Below are positions 1 through 7,423 of a stretch of DNA of 13,187 nucleotides, piece by piece. Positions within the stretch are counted from its first letter, which is position 1; every line of letters begins with the position of its first letter. Origin of the DNA: Candidatus Hodarchaeota archaeon (GTDB lineage: Archaea; Asgardarchaeota; Heimdallarchaeia; Hodarchaeales; Hodarchaeaceae); NCBI GenBank assembly GCA_016839665.1, contig JAEOTU010000090.1:1-13187 (forward strand), given 5' to 3'. The position numbers and the translations under genes were made by a program. The notes below the pieces were generated by a model. That model was not told the origin of the DNA, made no database searches, and saw only the letters and a list, made by a program, of their open reading frames with translations.

Positions 1-2
1 AT

Positions 3-356
3 TGGAAATGGGGAAAATATCATAGAATGTACTTCAATCACCTAGCAGGAATACCAGCACTCGGAAAAGGATCACATGATCATGACGGATCTGGATACAC
101 TCTATTAGCTGCAGGAGGCCGTAGGGTTGGAGGTGGCCCAAGTGAGCGAATGGTTGTTGATTTCAGCAATATTTCTAATTCTTGGAGTGTTCTTCCCGCA
201 GGAATAAGTGGTAATCCTGCTAATCCTCACTATGCCGACCAAGCTCTCGAATTATGGATGAAAGGCAAGTACCATTTGATGTTGATCCAATATGATACAG
301 CAGAAGAGTTCCCGAAAGAGTATCTGGAGGCTACAGTAACTCTGAAACCAAAATGA
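3..356 (+). CDS. Penicillin acylase family protein, C-terminal end (5' truncated by window edge)
   Basis: This is the last 117 residues of an S45-family N-terminal-nucleophile hydrolase, which cleaves amide bonds of acylated amines such as penicillins or acyl-homoserine lactones. The reading frame is open to the window edge (W-K-W-G-K-Y-H-R before the first Met at 27), so that Met is internal. The W-x-WG-x-x-H followed by F-N-H-L-A-G, the Gly-rich GSGYTLLAAGG, the VVDFSN segment, and finally SGNPANPHYADQALELWMKG reproduce the family's C-terminal signature, where GQSGNP-x-SPHY-x-DQ and LW-x-x-G are typical. The catalytic N-terminal Ser of the beta chain and any signal peptide lie outside the window. 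Natural substrate cannot be read from this part. The following small membrane-protein gene starts 18 bases after the stop and has its own ribosome site, so the two are probably cotranscribed. Family assignment is secure; substrate is unknown. Confidence 0.88.
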   Translation, partial: WKWGKYHRMYFNHLAGIPALGKGSHDHDGSGYTLLAAGGRRVGGGPSERMVVDFSNISNSWSVLPAGISGNPANPHYADQALELWMKGKYHLMLIQYDTAEEFPKEYLEATVTLKPK

Positions 357-374
357 AATAGGAGATGAATTGAC

Positions 375-830
375 ATGAGTGAAAAAAATAGTGATGATTT
401 CTTTCAGATACTACTCCAATATAGAAGAATAATAGCATTTGGTTTGTGTCTTCTTGGACAAACGATCCTTGATCTTCTAATAGGATCCTCACTACCATTT
501 TGGATGACACCACTAATACTCGGAATAGTTGCAGGTGTAATCGTAGGCTATGCTCAAGCTGGTATCTTTTCAGCTTTGGGATCTATGGTTGGACGTCTTG
601 TATCTATATTAATCATGGTTTTCACAAAACCAGGATTACTGGAGACATCTGATTTGTTTTTAGCAGCAATAGGAGACGTACTCGGAGCACCATTACCTCC
701 AGGCGCTTTGATAGTTGTTTTATTGTCAGTCATAATCTGTGGTATATTCGGGTTACTTGGAGGTCTCGTGGGCGGTTCTGCAACCCGAATTGTTCTCAAT
801 TTCATGGAGAGTCAACAGTCCGAGACCTGA
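375..830 (+). CDS. Small glycine-rich integral membrane protein, unknown function
   Basis: I do not recognise the gene. It encodes 151 residues with a short polar N-terminus and three or four predicted membrane spans (roughly residues 18-37, 44-66, perhaps 68-84, and 109-135). The last span is Gly-rich (IFGLLGGLVGGSATRI), a pattern of small helix-packing membrane proteins, and recalls DUF5518-like archaeal proteins, but I cannot confirm membership. The loop at residues 85-108 is mildly acidic. A clear ribosome site AGGAG (360-364) lies 10 bases before the ATG. The gene starts 18 bases after the acylase stop and is followed by a T-rich terminator, so it is probably the last gene of the acylase transcript. 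A role linked to that enzyme, such as membrane association, is only inference from position. Confidence 0.8.
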   Translation: MSEKNSDDFFQILLQYRRIIAFGLCLLGQTILDLLIGSSLPFWMTPLILGIVAGVIVGYAQAGIFSALGSMVGRLVSILIMVFTKPGLLETSDLFLAAIGDVLGAPLPPGALIVVLLSVIICGIFGLLGGLVGGSATRIVLNFMESQQSET

Positions 831-870
831 GATTTTTCATTAGGCTAACTAATCTTAGATTCTCCCCACT

Positions 871-888
871 CCTTTTTTCTTTTCTTCT
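871..888 (+). terminator. T-rich archaeal-type terminator after the acylase/membrane-protein pair
   Basis: An 18-base pyrimidine tract with runs of six and four T follows the membrane-protein stop by 40 bases and precedes the likely glnA promoter. No stem-loop is evident. Archaeal RNA polymerase commonly stops at such T-rich tracts, so this is read as a terminator from composition and position. Confidence 0.5.
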
Positions 889-911
889 GCAAAGAGTAGT
901 AAGTAGCAAAA

Positions 912-922
912 AATAAATAATA
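912..922 (+). promoter_or_regulatory. Putative TATA box for glutamine synthetase
   Basis: The A/T stretch AATAAATAATA is centred about 46 bases before the ATG at 963. That would place transcription start near 942 and leave a short leader carrying the ribosome site at 951-954. The sequence is surrounded by other A-rich DNA, so the exact box is uncertain. Confidence 0.35.
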
Positions 923-962
923 CAAGATACACTGAATGACATAATTTAATGGAGTGACAGAA

Positions 963-2270
963 ATGTCCGAGGCCAAACCTCAAATTCTCAAGAAAATGGA
1001 GGAGATTGGAGCTAAATATTTATTACTTCAATTTACAGGTGCTGATGGTCATTTAAAAGGAGTGGAGATGTCAAAGCGGTCTTTTGAGAAAGCTGATCAG
1101 ATCGGAGTAGATGGGTCATCAATCGGATTTCTTCGATCAAAAAGATCAGATATGATTATTGTTCCTGATCCTTCCACAGTTACTCTCGTACCTTGGCAGG
1201 AAAGAACTGCATGTGTTTTTTGTGACTTGCGTAGTACTGAGACCCATGAGCGTATTTTGGCTGACCCTAGAGGAATTCTCTCAGAAGTTAACAAAGAATT
1301 ATTTGACGAGTATCAGGCATATTACTATGCGAGGCCCGAAATGGAGTTTTACATATTAGATTCCGAATTTCAACCTGTGGATTCTGCGAGTTATATGGTA
1401 CTTCCACCGACAGACAAAGGATATTTCCTTCGAAAAATGATTGTAGAAACATTAGATCAAGTGGGTCTTCCTTTAAAGACGTTCCATTCCGAAGTTGGGC
1501 CAGGACAACATGAAATTGAATTCAGCGCCCAACCAGCACTCCAAACTGCCGATAGTGTTCAATACTTCAAACAAATAGCAAAAATGGTAGCTTTAAACCA
1601 AAGCGAGTGGATTTTGTCCTTTATGCCCAAACCCTTTATCAACGAAGCAGGAAATGGGATGCATATCCATCAAATGGTTAAATCATCTTCTGAAGATTTG
1701 TTCAAAGGAAGTGGGAATGAATTATCCGAATTTGCGATTCATTTTATCGCTGGTCAGCTTGCGCACGCTAGTGAAATAACAGCTATTACCAATCCCATTA
1801 TCAACTCTTATCGACGGCTAGTTCCTGGAATAGAAGCTCCTGTATATATAACCTGGGGGATAGCTAATCGTACAGCTCTCGTACGTGTTCCTGGGTATGA
1901 AGCAGGTCGTTTGGAATATCGAGCAGCTGATGCTGCTACCAATATCTACTTCACGTTAGCGTTGCTTCTTGGAGCGGGATTAGATGGTGTGAGAAAAAAG
2001 ATCGAACCACCTGAAGAAGCAGCATTTGATGCGGACGCTTTAAATCAGGAACAACTAAGAGAAAAGGGAGTAGAACTATTACCTCGCACTCTATATGATG
2101 CTTTAAAGATTTTTAAGGGTAGCAAACTCGCAAAAAGTATTCTGGGTTCAGCGCTCCACCAAGAGTATTATGAGGCACGAATGCAGGAATGGGTTGAGTT
2201 TACGAGTGAACATAGTTTCGAAAAACAGGAAGTCACACCTTGGGAAATTTTCCGTTATTATGATTGCTAA
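963..2270 (+). CDS. glnA: Glutamine synthetase, type I
   Basis: The 435-residue product ligates ammonia to glutamate using ATP and belongs to the type I (GSI) family of dodecameric cytosolic enzymes, close to the usual 440-470 residues. The N-terminal beta-grasp domain carries DGSSIGF (residues 50-56, ammonium-site Asp and Ser kept) and VPDPST. All six metal-ligand positions appear present: Glu126 and Glu128 in PEMEF, Glu177 and Glu184 in SEVGPGQHEIEF, His234 in GNGMHIH, and Glu318 in RLEYR. Glutamate-binding arginines are seen in NSYRRLVPG, ANRTALVRVP and RLEYR. The bacterial adenylylation Tyr region is not recognisable. I chose ATG 963 over in-frame GTG 954 because GGAG at 951-954 then sits 8 bases upstream. 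Oddly, the usual NGSGMH motif is AGNGMH, which could alter substrate choice; a gamma-glutamyl-amine ligase is the alternative. Confidence 0.88.
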   Translation: MSEAKPQILKKMEEIGAKYLLLQFTGADGHLKGVEMSKRSFEKADQIGVDGSSIGFLRSKRSDMIIVPDPSTVTLVPWQERTACVFCDLRSTETHERILADPRGILSEVNKELFDEYQAYYYARPEMEFYILDSEFQPVDSASYMVLPPTDKGYFLRKMIVETLDQVGLPLKTFHSEVGPGQHEIEFSAQPALQTADSVQYFKQIAKMVALNQSEWILSFMPKPFINEAGNGMHIHQMVKSSSEDLFKGSGNELSEFAIHFIAGQLAHASEITAITNPIINSYRRLVPGIEAPVYITWGIANRTALVRVPGYEAGRLEYRAADAATNIYFTLALLLGAGLDGVRKKIEPPEEAAFDADALNQEQLREKGVELLPRTLYDALKIFKGSKLAKSILGSALHQEYYEARMQEWVEFTSEHSFEKQEVTPWEIFRYYDC

Positions 2271-2271
2271 C

Positions 2272-2278
2272 TTTTTTT
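2272..2278 (+). terminator. T7 terminator between convergent glnA and amidohydrolase
   Basis: Seven consecutive T begin two bases after the glnA stop codon, inside the 12-base gap to the oppositely oriented amidohydrolase gene. With no stem-loop present, this is a minimal archaeal T-run terminator for glnA. Confidence 0.55.
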
Positions 2279-2282
2279 AAGG

Positions 2283-3566
2283 TTAAAACAGCTCTTTACT
2301 TTTTTCTTCAATTTCCAGTAATATCTCTGCTTCATTGAGTGTTAATACTTCTCGATCATGCATTAACAAGTTTCCATTCACTATTAAAGAATGTACATCA
2401 CTCCCATTAGTAGCATATACAATATTCGAGATGACATTGTGGATGGGCTGGAGATGTGGCTTATTAAAATCTAAAACCACAAGATCAGCTTGATTCCCTA
2501 CTTCAATTAATGATTGAGGGTGAAAATTCTGCCTGAAAGACCAATTAGTATCCTCAAGCACATGTTCTGCGGTGTAAAGAGCAGGATCCCATCGTGCTGC
2601 AGAAAGTACATTGACTGCTTCTCGCATTTCTCGCCATAAATCTAATGTGTTATTGGAGGCTGTTCCATCTGTACCAAGGGCAACCACAGCCCCAGCAGCC
2701 CGTAATTCTGGTACTGGGGTAACTCCTCCGTAAGCTAGTTTCTGTGCGGAAACAGGGCACCAACCTACAGTCACATGATGTTTTCCGAGGATCTCAACTT
2801 CTCTTTGAGTGATCCAAGTGCAATGAGCCACTATTTCTTTAGTTTCTTCTCTAAAGAATCCTATCTGTTCAAGTCTTTCCACAGGAGGGACTCCATATTT
2901 TTCTTCTGAATCCATAACCTCCTTCCGCGTTTCAGAAGCATGGATCATGATAGGGATCTGATAAGATCCAGCCAAATCTGCTGTTTTCAGAATATATTCC
3001 TCTGGTACAGTTATTTGGCTGTGTGGAGCAATAGATGCAGTGAGTAGCGAAGATCCTTTTGTTAAATCTATCGTCCGTTTAAATTCTTCCAGTTGGAACT
3101 CATAACCACCCTGATCTACAAATGCGCTAGGTAAGATTCCTGCACCAAGCCACCCTCGGATTCCCGCTTCTTCTAAAACTTTTGTGATTGTGCCCTCATG
3201 AAAGTAAAAATCTGCTGCTCCACCTGTTCCTGATTTAATCATTTCAAGACAAGCGAGTTTAGCTCCAAGTGCTATCCATTTTGCATTAAATTTTCCTTCT
3301 ATCTTCCAAACGTCTTCTAGCCATGGAAGTAAAGATTTATTGTCAGAATAACCTCTTAGTAATGTCATAGGGAGATGAGTGTGACTATTAATCGGAGGTG
3401 GTAAAACAACAATCGATTTCCCACTGATGTTATATTCTGGATCACGTGTACGGGCTTGTGGAGAGATCTCGCTGATGATATTGTCTTCTATGACAATATT
3501 TGATCGATAAATAGAAGAAACATCAGGTTTAGGGATGATTAATACATCTTTAAGCATTAAGTCCAT
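2283..3566 (-). CDS. Amidohydrolase, MTA/SAH (or related purine/pyrimidine) deaminase family
   Basis: The 427-residue product is a metal-dependent TIM-barrel amidohydrolase of the branch including 5-methylthioadenosine/S-adenosylhomocysteine deaminase, TRZ/ATZ-type deaminases and SsnA. Motifs in order: NSHTHLP with metal ligands His62 and His64; APHS (His182); IHASET with metal His209 and Glu212; AHCTW (His248); WCPVSAQKLAYG; and ALGTDGTASNNTLD with metal Asp300. The segment after Asp300 and VPELRAAG match the MTA/SAH deaminase branch well. The stretch at residues 338-357 is unusual: the family's ATxxGAxxLG and GSLEVGK signatures are largely lost, while ADLVVLD follows intact. The likely reaction is hydrolytic deamination of an adenosine-like nucleoside in methionine-cycle salvage, but the exact substrate is open. 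AGGAG on the minus strand (3585-3581) lies 14 bases before ATG 3566. Confidence 0.85.
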   Translation of the reverse strand: MDLMLKDVLIIPKPDVSSIYRSNIVIEDNIISEISPQARTRDPEYNISGKSIVVLPPPINSHTHLPMTLLRGYSDNKSLLPWLEDVWKIEGKFNAKWIALGAKLACLEMIKSGTGGAADFYFHEGTITKVLEEAGIRGWLGAGILPSAFVDQGGYEFQLEEFKRTIDLTKGSSLLTASIAPHSQITVPEEYILKTADLAGSYQIPIMIHASETRKEVMDSEEKYGVPPVERLEQIGFFREETKEIVAHCTWITQREVEILGKHHVTVGWCPVSAQKLAYGGVTPVPELRAAGAVVALGTDGTASNNTLDLWREMREAVNVLSAARWDPALYTAEHVLEDTNWSFRQNFHPQSLIEVGNQADLVVLDFNKPHLQPIHNVISNIVYATNGSDVHSLIVNGNLLMHDREVLTLNEAEILLEIEEKSKELF

Positions 3567-3611
3567 GGTAATTATCCAAACTCCTAGGTGAAGTGACTAT
3601 CTGAACAAATA

Positions 3612-3619
3612 ATTATAAA
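3612..3619 (-). promoter_or_regulatory. Putative TATA box for the amidohydrolase
   Basis: On the minus strand TTTATAAT lies 46-53 bases before the start codon. A start site about 25 bases downstream (near 3590) would fall just before the AGGAG ribosome site at 3585-3581, giving a short leader. Confidence 0.5.
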
Positions 3620-3783
3620 GAATTTTGATACACAAAGATCTTTACACCTTAAGCTATTTTAACAAAAGCGATGTTTGAGGCTTATTTTTACGTTTAAAGA
3701 GGAAAATTTGTAAGATTAATGCTTGAATGTAATAAAGCTATTTCACAATCTAAAATAAACAATCTTTAAATACGATAATCCAG

Positions 3784-3791
3784 TTATATAT
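3784..3791 (+). promoter_or_regulatory. Putative TATA box for the six-span membrane protein
   Basis: TTATATAT lies 47-54 bases before the ATG at 3838. A second candidate, TTTAAATA at 3765-3772, lies 19 bases farther upstream and could be an alternative box. The first fits the roughly 50-base spacing seen for other genes here. Confidence 0.45.
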
Positions 3792-3837
3792 CTACTACAA
3801 ATATTTTGATAATTTCAACTTTTATGTCGGTGAGATT

Positions 3838-5277
3838 ATGACAGATATAGCTTTACAAGGCAAACTTGTTGATTTGCGCGAGGCTGATGTCGAAGCAGTC
3901 GAAGAGAAATGGCAGACTGATTCCTTAAAGCAGCAAATTCAAAAGGCTGGTTTACGTAAAAAAGGATTCATGATGCCTTTGGATGCTGTGGATGTAACAG
4001 AGAGAGATCATCCGTTAGCTAAGCAATTTTTACCCGAAATACAACTCTCGGGGATAGAATTACGATCAGAACGTAAGAGTAAAGCTTGGGGAGGTTCCTA
4101 TTTCCGAGTATTAGAGAATCCAGAAGACGTGAACTCTCGTGCAATACAGTGGATATATGTTTGGACTAAACAACGTTTTTTCATTTCATTATGGATCACT
4201 GTGGTGCCTTTATTCTTTCTAGGAATGATAGGAACACTGATTTATTCTTATCTTTCGTTTCGTTCTGCAGCAGCATCTATAGTGATCATAGGATCCCTCT
4301 TCTTTCTACTAGGAGTTAGAGAGTTACTAAGTGTTATTAAAGGATTGACTAAAGGAAAATATTATTATAGTAACGGACAACTTTTCACTATTTTCGGAGC
4401 GTTGTTCTGGGCACTTCTAGCAGAGATTTATTTTAGTAAAGGTTCCCAAGAAGAAGAACTAATTGCGGGCGCTGAATCCTGGCACGAGCTACCGATTGGT
4501 CAAGAGATAATAGATAATATTTCAACGACGTATCTAGACCATTCACTCAAAATATCTTGGGTTGGAGTTGCATTTTTTGTACTGGGTATTTTAGCATTAA
4601 TCTTTTGGAAATGGGAGCCACCTTCGTTTACACATGTAACCCATGCAATGGATTGGGCTCCTTTCTTTATTTATATTAATAAGGATACCAAGAATGGATG
4701 GAAATTGGATAGAGTACGATATGATAGCTTCCATTACTATGCAGGAACATTAACTCATAATCAACTCAAGAAACGCAAAGCCTTGACGAAAGATCAAAGA
4801 CCACGTTTTGAAATTCCAAATTTCTGGCATAGTTTCAGTCAGAATGGAGGATGGAATGATTGGTTTTCTGTTTTATTTGGTACTCTCATTTTGGTGATAT
4901 CTATACTATTGGCTGTGATTTCATTCCTTGCTTCATCAGATACTCTGATTGGATCTAATGTTGTACGTTTCGTGGTAATTCCCTTATTGTTGTTTTTTGG
5001 AGCCTACTTGGTCTTTGCCTGTTGGCCCGCAAATATTCTTGACAAGAAAGTCGATTTGTCTGATCCGATTTATCATCTGACTGATAACCGTTTACGAATT
5101 TTTTGGAATCTGCGTGGAGAAGAACCAGCTTTAAAAGTTCGTTCTAAACTCCAAGATCCCTTTATGGATGACGAAGATTTCAGCACTTTCCGAGACGATC
5201 TCGAACAAATAGTGTTTTACAATTTACTGCCGAAACTTAAAGAGCTCGAACAGAAAGAGTTTTTCAGGGGTTTATAA
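3838..5277 (+). CDS. Six-span integral membrane protein, unknown function
   Basis: I do not recognise this 479-residue protein. A hydrophilic, Lys/Glu-rich N-terminal region of about 110 residues precedes six predicted membrane spans (roughly 114-138, 143-163, 179-199, 238-257, 341-366, 374-395). An extended polar loop (258-340) lies between spans four and five and is rich in Trp, Tyr and Phe (WAPFFIYINKD, FHYYAGTL, NFWHSFSQNGGWNDW). A soluble acidic tail of about 80 residues ends in a probable helix (LPKLKELEQKEFF). With an even number of spans both ends should be on the same side, probably cytoplasmic. No signal peptide, nucleotide-binding loop or metal motif is visible. GGTGA at 3829-3833 lies 4 bases before the ATG and supports this start. 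It is probably transcribed alone, from its own TATA box to a hairpin terminator. Confidence 0.82.
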   Translation: MTDIALQGKLVDLREADVEAVEEKWQTDSLKQQIQKAGLRKKGFMMPLDAVDVTERDHPLAKQFLPEIQLSGIELRSERKSKAWGGSYFRVLENPEDVNSRAIQWIYVWTKQRFFISLWITVVPLFFLGMIGTLIYSYLSFRSAAASIVIIGSLFFLLGVRELLSVIKGLTKGKYYYSNGQLFTIFGALFWALLAEIYFSKGSQEEELIAGAESWHELPIGQEIIDNISTTYLDHSLKISWVGVAFFVLGILALIFWKWEPPSFTHVTHAMDWAPFFIYINKDTKNGWKLDRVRYDSFHYYAGTLTHNQLKKRKALTKDQRPRFEIPNFWHSFSQNGGWNDWFSVLFGTLILVISILLAVISFLASSDTLIGSNVVRFVVIPLLLFFGAYLVFACWPANILDKKVDLSDPIYHLTDNRLRIFWNLRGEEPALKVRSKLQDPFMDDEDFSTFRDDLEQIVFYNLLPKLKELEQKEFFRGL

Positions 5278-5315
5278 AGCAACTTTTGTTGCTTTATCTT
5301 CTTTCTCCCTTTTTC
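5274..5315 (+). terminator. Perfect 10-bp hairpin plus pyrimidine tract
   Basis: ATAAAGCAAC (5274-5283) and its exact complement GTTGCTTTAT (5288-5297) flank a TTTT loop. The left arm overlaps the stop codon of the six-span protein, and the right arm runs into a pyrimidine-rich tract ending in five T. The arrangement looks like an intrinsic terminator, which is less common in archaea than plain T-runs; a stabilising 3' end stem is another reading. Confidence 0.65.
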
Positions 5316-5330
5316 CCGCAAAATGTATGA

Positions 5331-5338
5331 AATTATAT
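5331..5338 (+). promoter_or_regulatory. Putative TATA box for the class III aminotransferase
   Basis: AATTATAT lies 55-62 bases before the GTG start at 5393 and just downstream of the preceding terminator. Position and composition are the only evidence. Confidence 0.4.
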
Positions 5339-5392
5339 TCAAAGTGAAACTTCAAAAAATCATCTAATGTTGGGTATTTTTGAGGTTATATT

Positions 5393-6727
5393 GTGAGTTT
5401 TCTCAAAGATGAGCTTAAAAAATTTCTCCAAGACCGACCCCGTTCACGTGAGCTCTGGGAGCGTTCAATTCAAGTACTTCCTGGGGGTATTTCTCATAAT
5501 ATTCGTAATCTTGGTCTTCCCTCGATAGAAGCATTTCCTGTGTTTATAAATTCAGCCCACGATGCATATCTAATCGATGTAGATGAAATTGAATATATAG
5601 ACTTTTGGATGGGTCATTTTGCTTTGATTTTAGGCCATAATCATCCTGAGATTAAACAGGTCATTCAGGAAGAGCTAGAGAAAGGCTGGCATTTCGGAAC
5701 CGCAATCGAAAATCAGGTTAAATTAGCTGAAACCCTCATTCATGATAACTCAAGCCTTGAAGAGGTCAGGTTTTGTACAAGTGGCACTGAATCAACGATG
5801 TATGCCACTCGACTAGCTCGTGCGTTTACGGGGAAACGATTAGTTGCAAAAGTCAAAATGGGGTGGCATGGACCGAATGATACACTTTTTTACAATGTAA
5901 AATCTCCTTTCGTGGGTAGGGAGACCCCAGGAATTCTTAAAGAAGAAGAAGCAGGAATTTTAACATTTGAGATGAATGATAGTTCCGTTAAAGACTTGAT
6001 TCGCGAAAATAAACAGAATTTGGCAGCAGTGATCCTAGAACCCGTTTTAGGAGGGGGTGGGGGATTTCCTGTTGATCATGAGTTTTTAAAAATGCTAAGA
6101 GAAGAGACTGAAAGGTTCGATATTCTTCTCATCTTTGATGAAGTAATAACAGGTTATAGGTTTAATTACGGGCTATTTCAAAATCATGTCAATATTTTAC
6201 CAGATTTAACGACTATGGGTAAAGTTATTGGAGGTGGAATGCCTATTGGAGCCGTTGGAGGGAGAGAAGAGATTATTGAACAGGCGAATCCTCAATTGAA
6301 AAATCGGGTCTGGATCGGCGGTGGAACTTTTTCTGCAAACCCTCTTAGTATGGTAGCTGGTCTAAAAACCCTAGAAATTCTAAAAGGATCTAATCAAGAG
6401 TATTTACGCATTAATCAAGCCGGAACAGAGCTATTAACAGATTTGAATAGTTTTTTTCAGGAGCAGAAACTGAAATTAGTAGTGACAGGTTACAAATCCT
6501 TGATTCTACTCCATGTTCTTTCCCAATGGGTAGAGAATCCAAATCCTAATGAAATTATAGCCTTAACAGACCATACAGGAGAAGCACTGGCTCAAATGTC
6601 ACTATTAAATAGACATTGTACTGGTATGCACGGTATAGGAGCCCTCTCGTTAGTTCATACGCCTAAACATATCCGTATTGTACAAGAAGCGTTAGAAGAA
6701 ATTGCCTTCCCTCTGTCTAAAGCGTAA
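5393..6727 (+). CDS. Class III aminotransferase, glutamate-1-semialdehyde-aminomutase-like
   Basis: The 444-residue product is a PLP-dependent fold-type I enzyme of the HemL-like branch of class III aminotransferases. Visible motifs are LPGGISHNIR (residues 29-38), CTSGTEST (128-135, phosphate binding), GWHGPND (157-163), FDEVITGYR (248-256, Asp249 pairs with the PLP ring nitrogen), TTMGKVIGGGMPIGAVGG with the probable PLP lysine at 277, and GGGTFSANPLS (309-319). True HemL enzymes usually have a GxYHGHxD segment where this protein has GWHGPND, and the C-terminal third is divergent, so transamination of an unidentified amine or amino acid is more likely than tetrapyrrole synthesis. The GTG start is supported by GAGGT at 5382-5386, 6 bases upstream. 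It appears to be a single-gene transcript. Confidence 0.87.
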   Translation: MSFLKDELKKFLQDRPRSRELWERSIQVLPGGISHNIRNLGLPSIEAFPVFINSAHDAYLIDVDEIEYIDFWMGHFALILGHNHPEIKQVIQEELEKGWHFGTAIENQVKLAETLIHDNSSLEEVRFCTSGTESTMYATRLARAFTGKRLVAKVKMGWHGPNDTLFYNVKSPFVGRETPGILKEEEAGILTFEMNDSSVKDLIRENKQNLAAVILEPVLGGGGGFPVDHEFLKMLREETERFDILLIFDEVITGYRFNYGLFQNHVNILPDLTTMGKVIGGGMPIGAVGGREEIIEQANPQLKNRVWIGGGTFSANPLSMVAGLKTLEILKGSNQEYLRINQAGTELLTDLNSFFQEQKLKLVVTGYKSLILLHVLSQWVENPNPNEIIALTDHTGEALAQMSLLNRHCTGMHGIGALSLVHTPKHIRIVQEALEEIAFPLSKA

Positions 6728-6756
6728 GCTCGATTAGCATAATTCTTTTAAGTTCT

Positions 6757-7140
6757 TTATAGAATTTCCAGATGTTTCAGAGTCAGAGAAATTAATTCTC
6801 TTCGTGATATTAAGTTTATTTTCTTCTCCTCAGCGTTACGTATAGCTGACTTTGAGAATCCCATTGAGGAGACAATTAGTACCCCACCAAATTCAGGACA
6901 CGCCTGCATAAGCTCTTTTGCCTTATTGATCTGTCCAACGCCCACAATGCGTTTCCAATCGCACACCATGACACCAACATAATCTGTATTTGTACCTACT
7001 TGTTTTAATACGTAAGATAATCGGGCATCAGCAACTGGATTTTTTGATACTTGCATGGGGTGAAGAGTAATGAAGCCTAAATTCTCAAAAGAGATTTTAA
7101 CAAGGTCGAGAAGGGATTTTACAAGAAGATCATTAGACAT
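6757..7140 (-). CDS. Compact Mrr-like endonuclease-fold protein, paralogue A
   Basis: The 127-residue product resembles the core of an Mrr-type PD-(D/E)xK domain: a predicted helix (residues 4-18), ADARLSYVLK, a strand pair YVGVMVCDWKR, a helix VGQINKAKELMQA, a strand GVLIVSSMGFSKSA, and INLISRRELISL at the end. In Mrr proteins the equivalent order is QxK followed by a helix, then a strand ending in a [ST]xxxF[ST]xxA-like turn, then Lhxxxxhhxhh. Here the catalytic (Q/E)xK would be DWK (Asp-x-Lys), with the upstream acidic residue perhaps Asp in ADAR. It is about 61% identical to the downstream paralogue by my count. I chose ATG 7140 over ATG 7158 because GGAGAG (7152-7147) then lies 6 bases upstream and the N-terminus aligns with the paralogue. 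Nuclease activity is inference; a DNA-binding or inactive role is possible. Confidence 0.72.
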   Translation of the reverse strand: MSNDLLVKSLLDLVKISFENLGFITLHPMQVSKNPVADARLSYVLKQVGTNTDYVGVMVCDWKRIVGVGQINKAKELMQACPEFGGVLIVSSMGFSKSAIRNAEEKKINLISRRELISLTLKHLEIL

Positions 7141-7187
7141 GATTCGCTCTCCAATCATGATAAGTTTGATAGGAACTAGGAATTAGA

Positions 7188-7196
7188 GTATATAAT
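7188..7196 (-). promoter_or_regulatory. Putative TATA box for paralogue A
   Basis: On the minus strand ATTATATAC lies 48-56 bases before the start at 7140, with the GGAGAG ribosome site in between. This suggests that paralogue A has its own promoter rather than relying on read-through from paralogue B. Confidence 0.45.
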
Positions 7197-7423
7197 TTCC
7201 GATAATACCTAAATAAGATAGATTCTGCTTGATAAACAGAGAATTAAAGCGACATTAAGCAACAATTTGTTGAGTTTACCGACAATATATAGTATCGATT
7301 CGTTTATCTTATCTGAAGTTTCATTTAGTCATTTCCTTTGAAATTTACTTCTCAAAAGATCTCCAGACAATTTATCATTGATTCGGAAAAGCGCTGCATT
7401 AGATTATTGATGTAGTACTTCCC

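Noticed and set aside
954..962. GTG at 954 as the glutamine synthetase start
   Set aside because: The GTG overlaps the GGAG ribosome site itself; ATG 963 has that site at the right distance.
5393..6727. Authentic HemL (glutamate-1-semialdehyde aminomutase)
   Set aside because: PLP motifs fit the family, but the segment after the phosphate loop (GWHGPND) and the C-terminal third differ from true HemL, and no other tetrapyrrole gene is nearby.
7141..7158. ATG at 7158 as the start of paralogue A
   Set aside because: The extra six residues contain the GGAGAG ribosome site and have no match in paralogue B, whose N-terminus aligns with ATG 7140.
7260..7272. Inverted repeat CAACAA-T-TTGTTG as the terminator of paralogue B
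   Set aside because: It lies about 150 bases beyond the stop, has only six-base arms and is not followed by a T-run on the minus strand.
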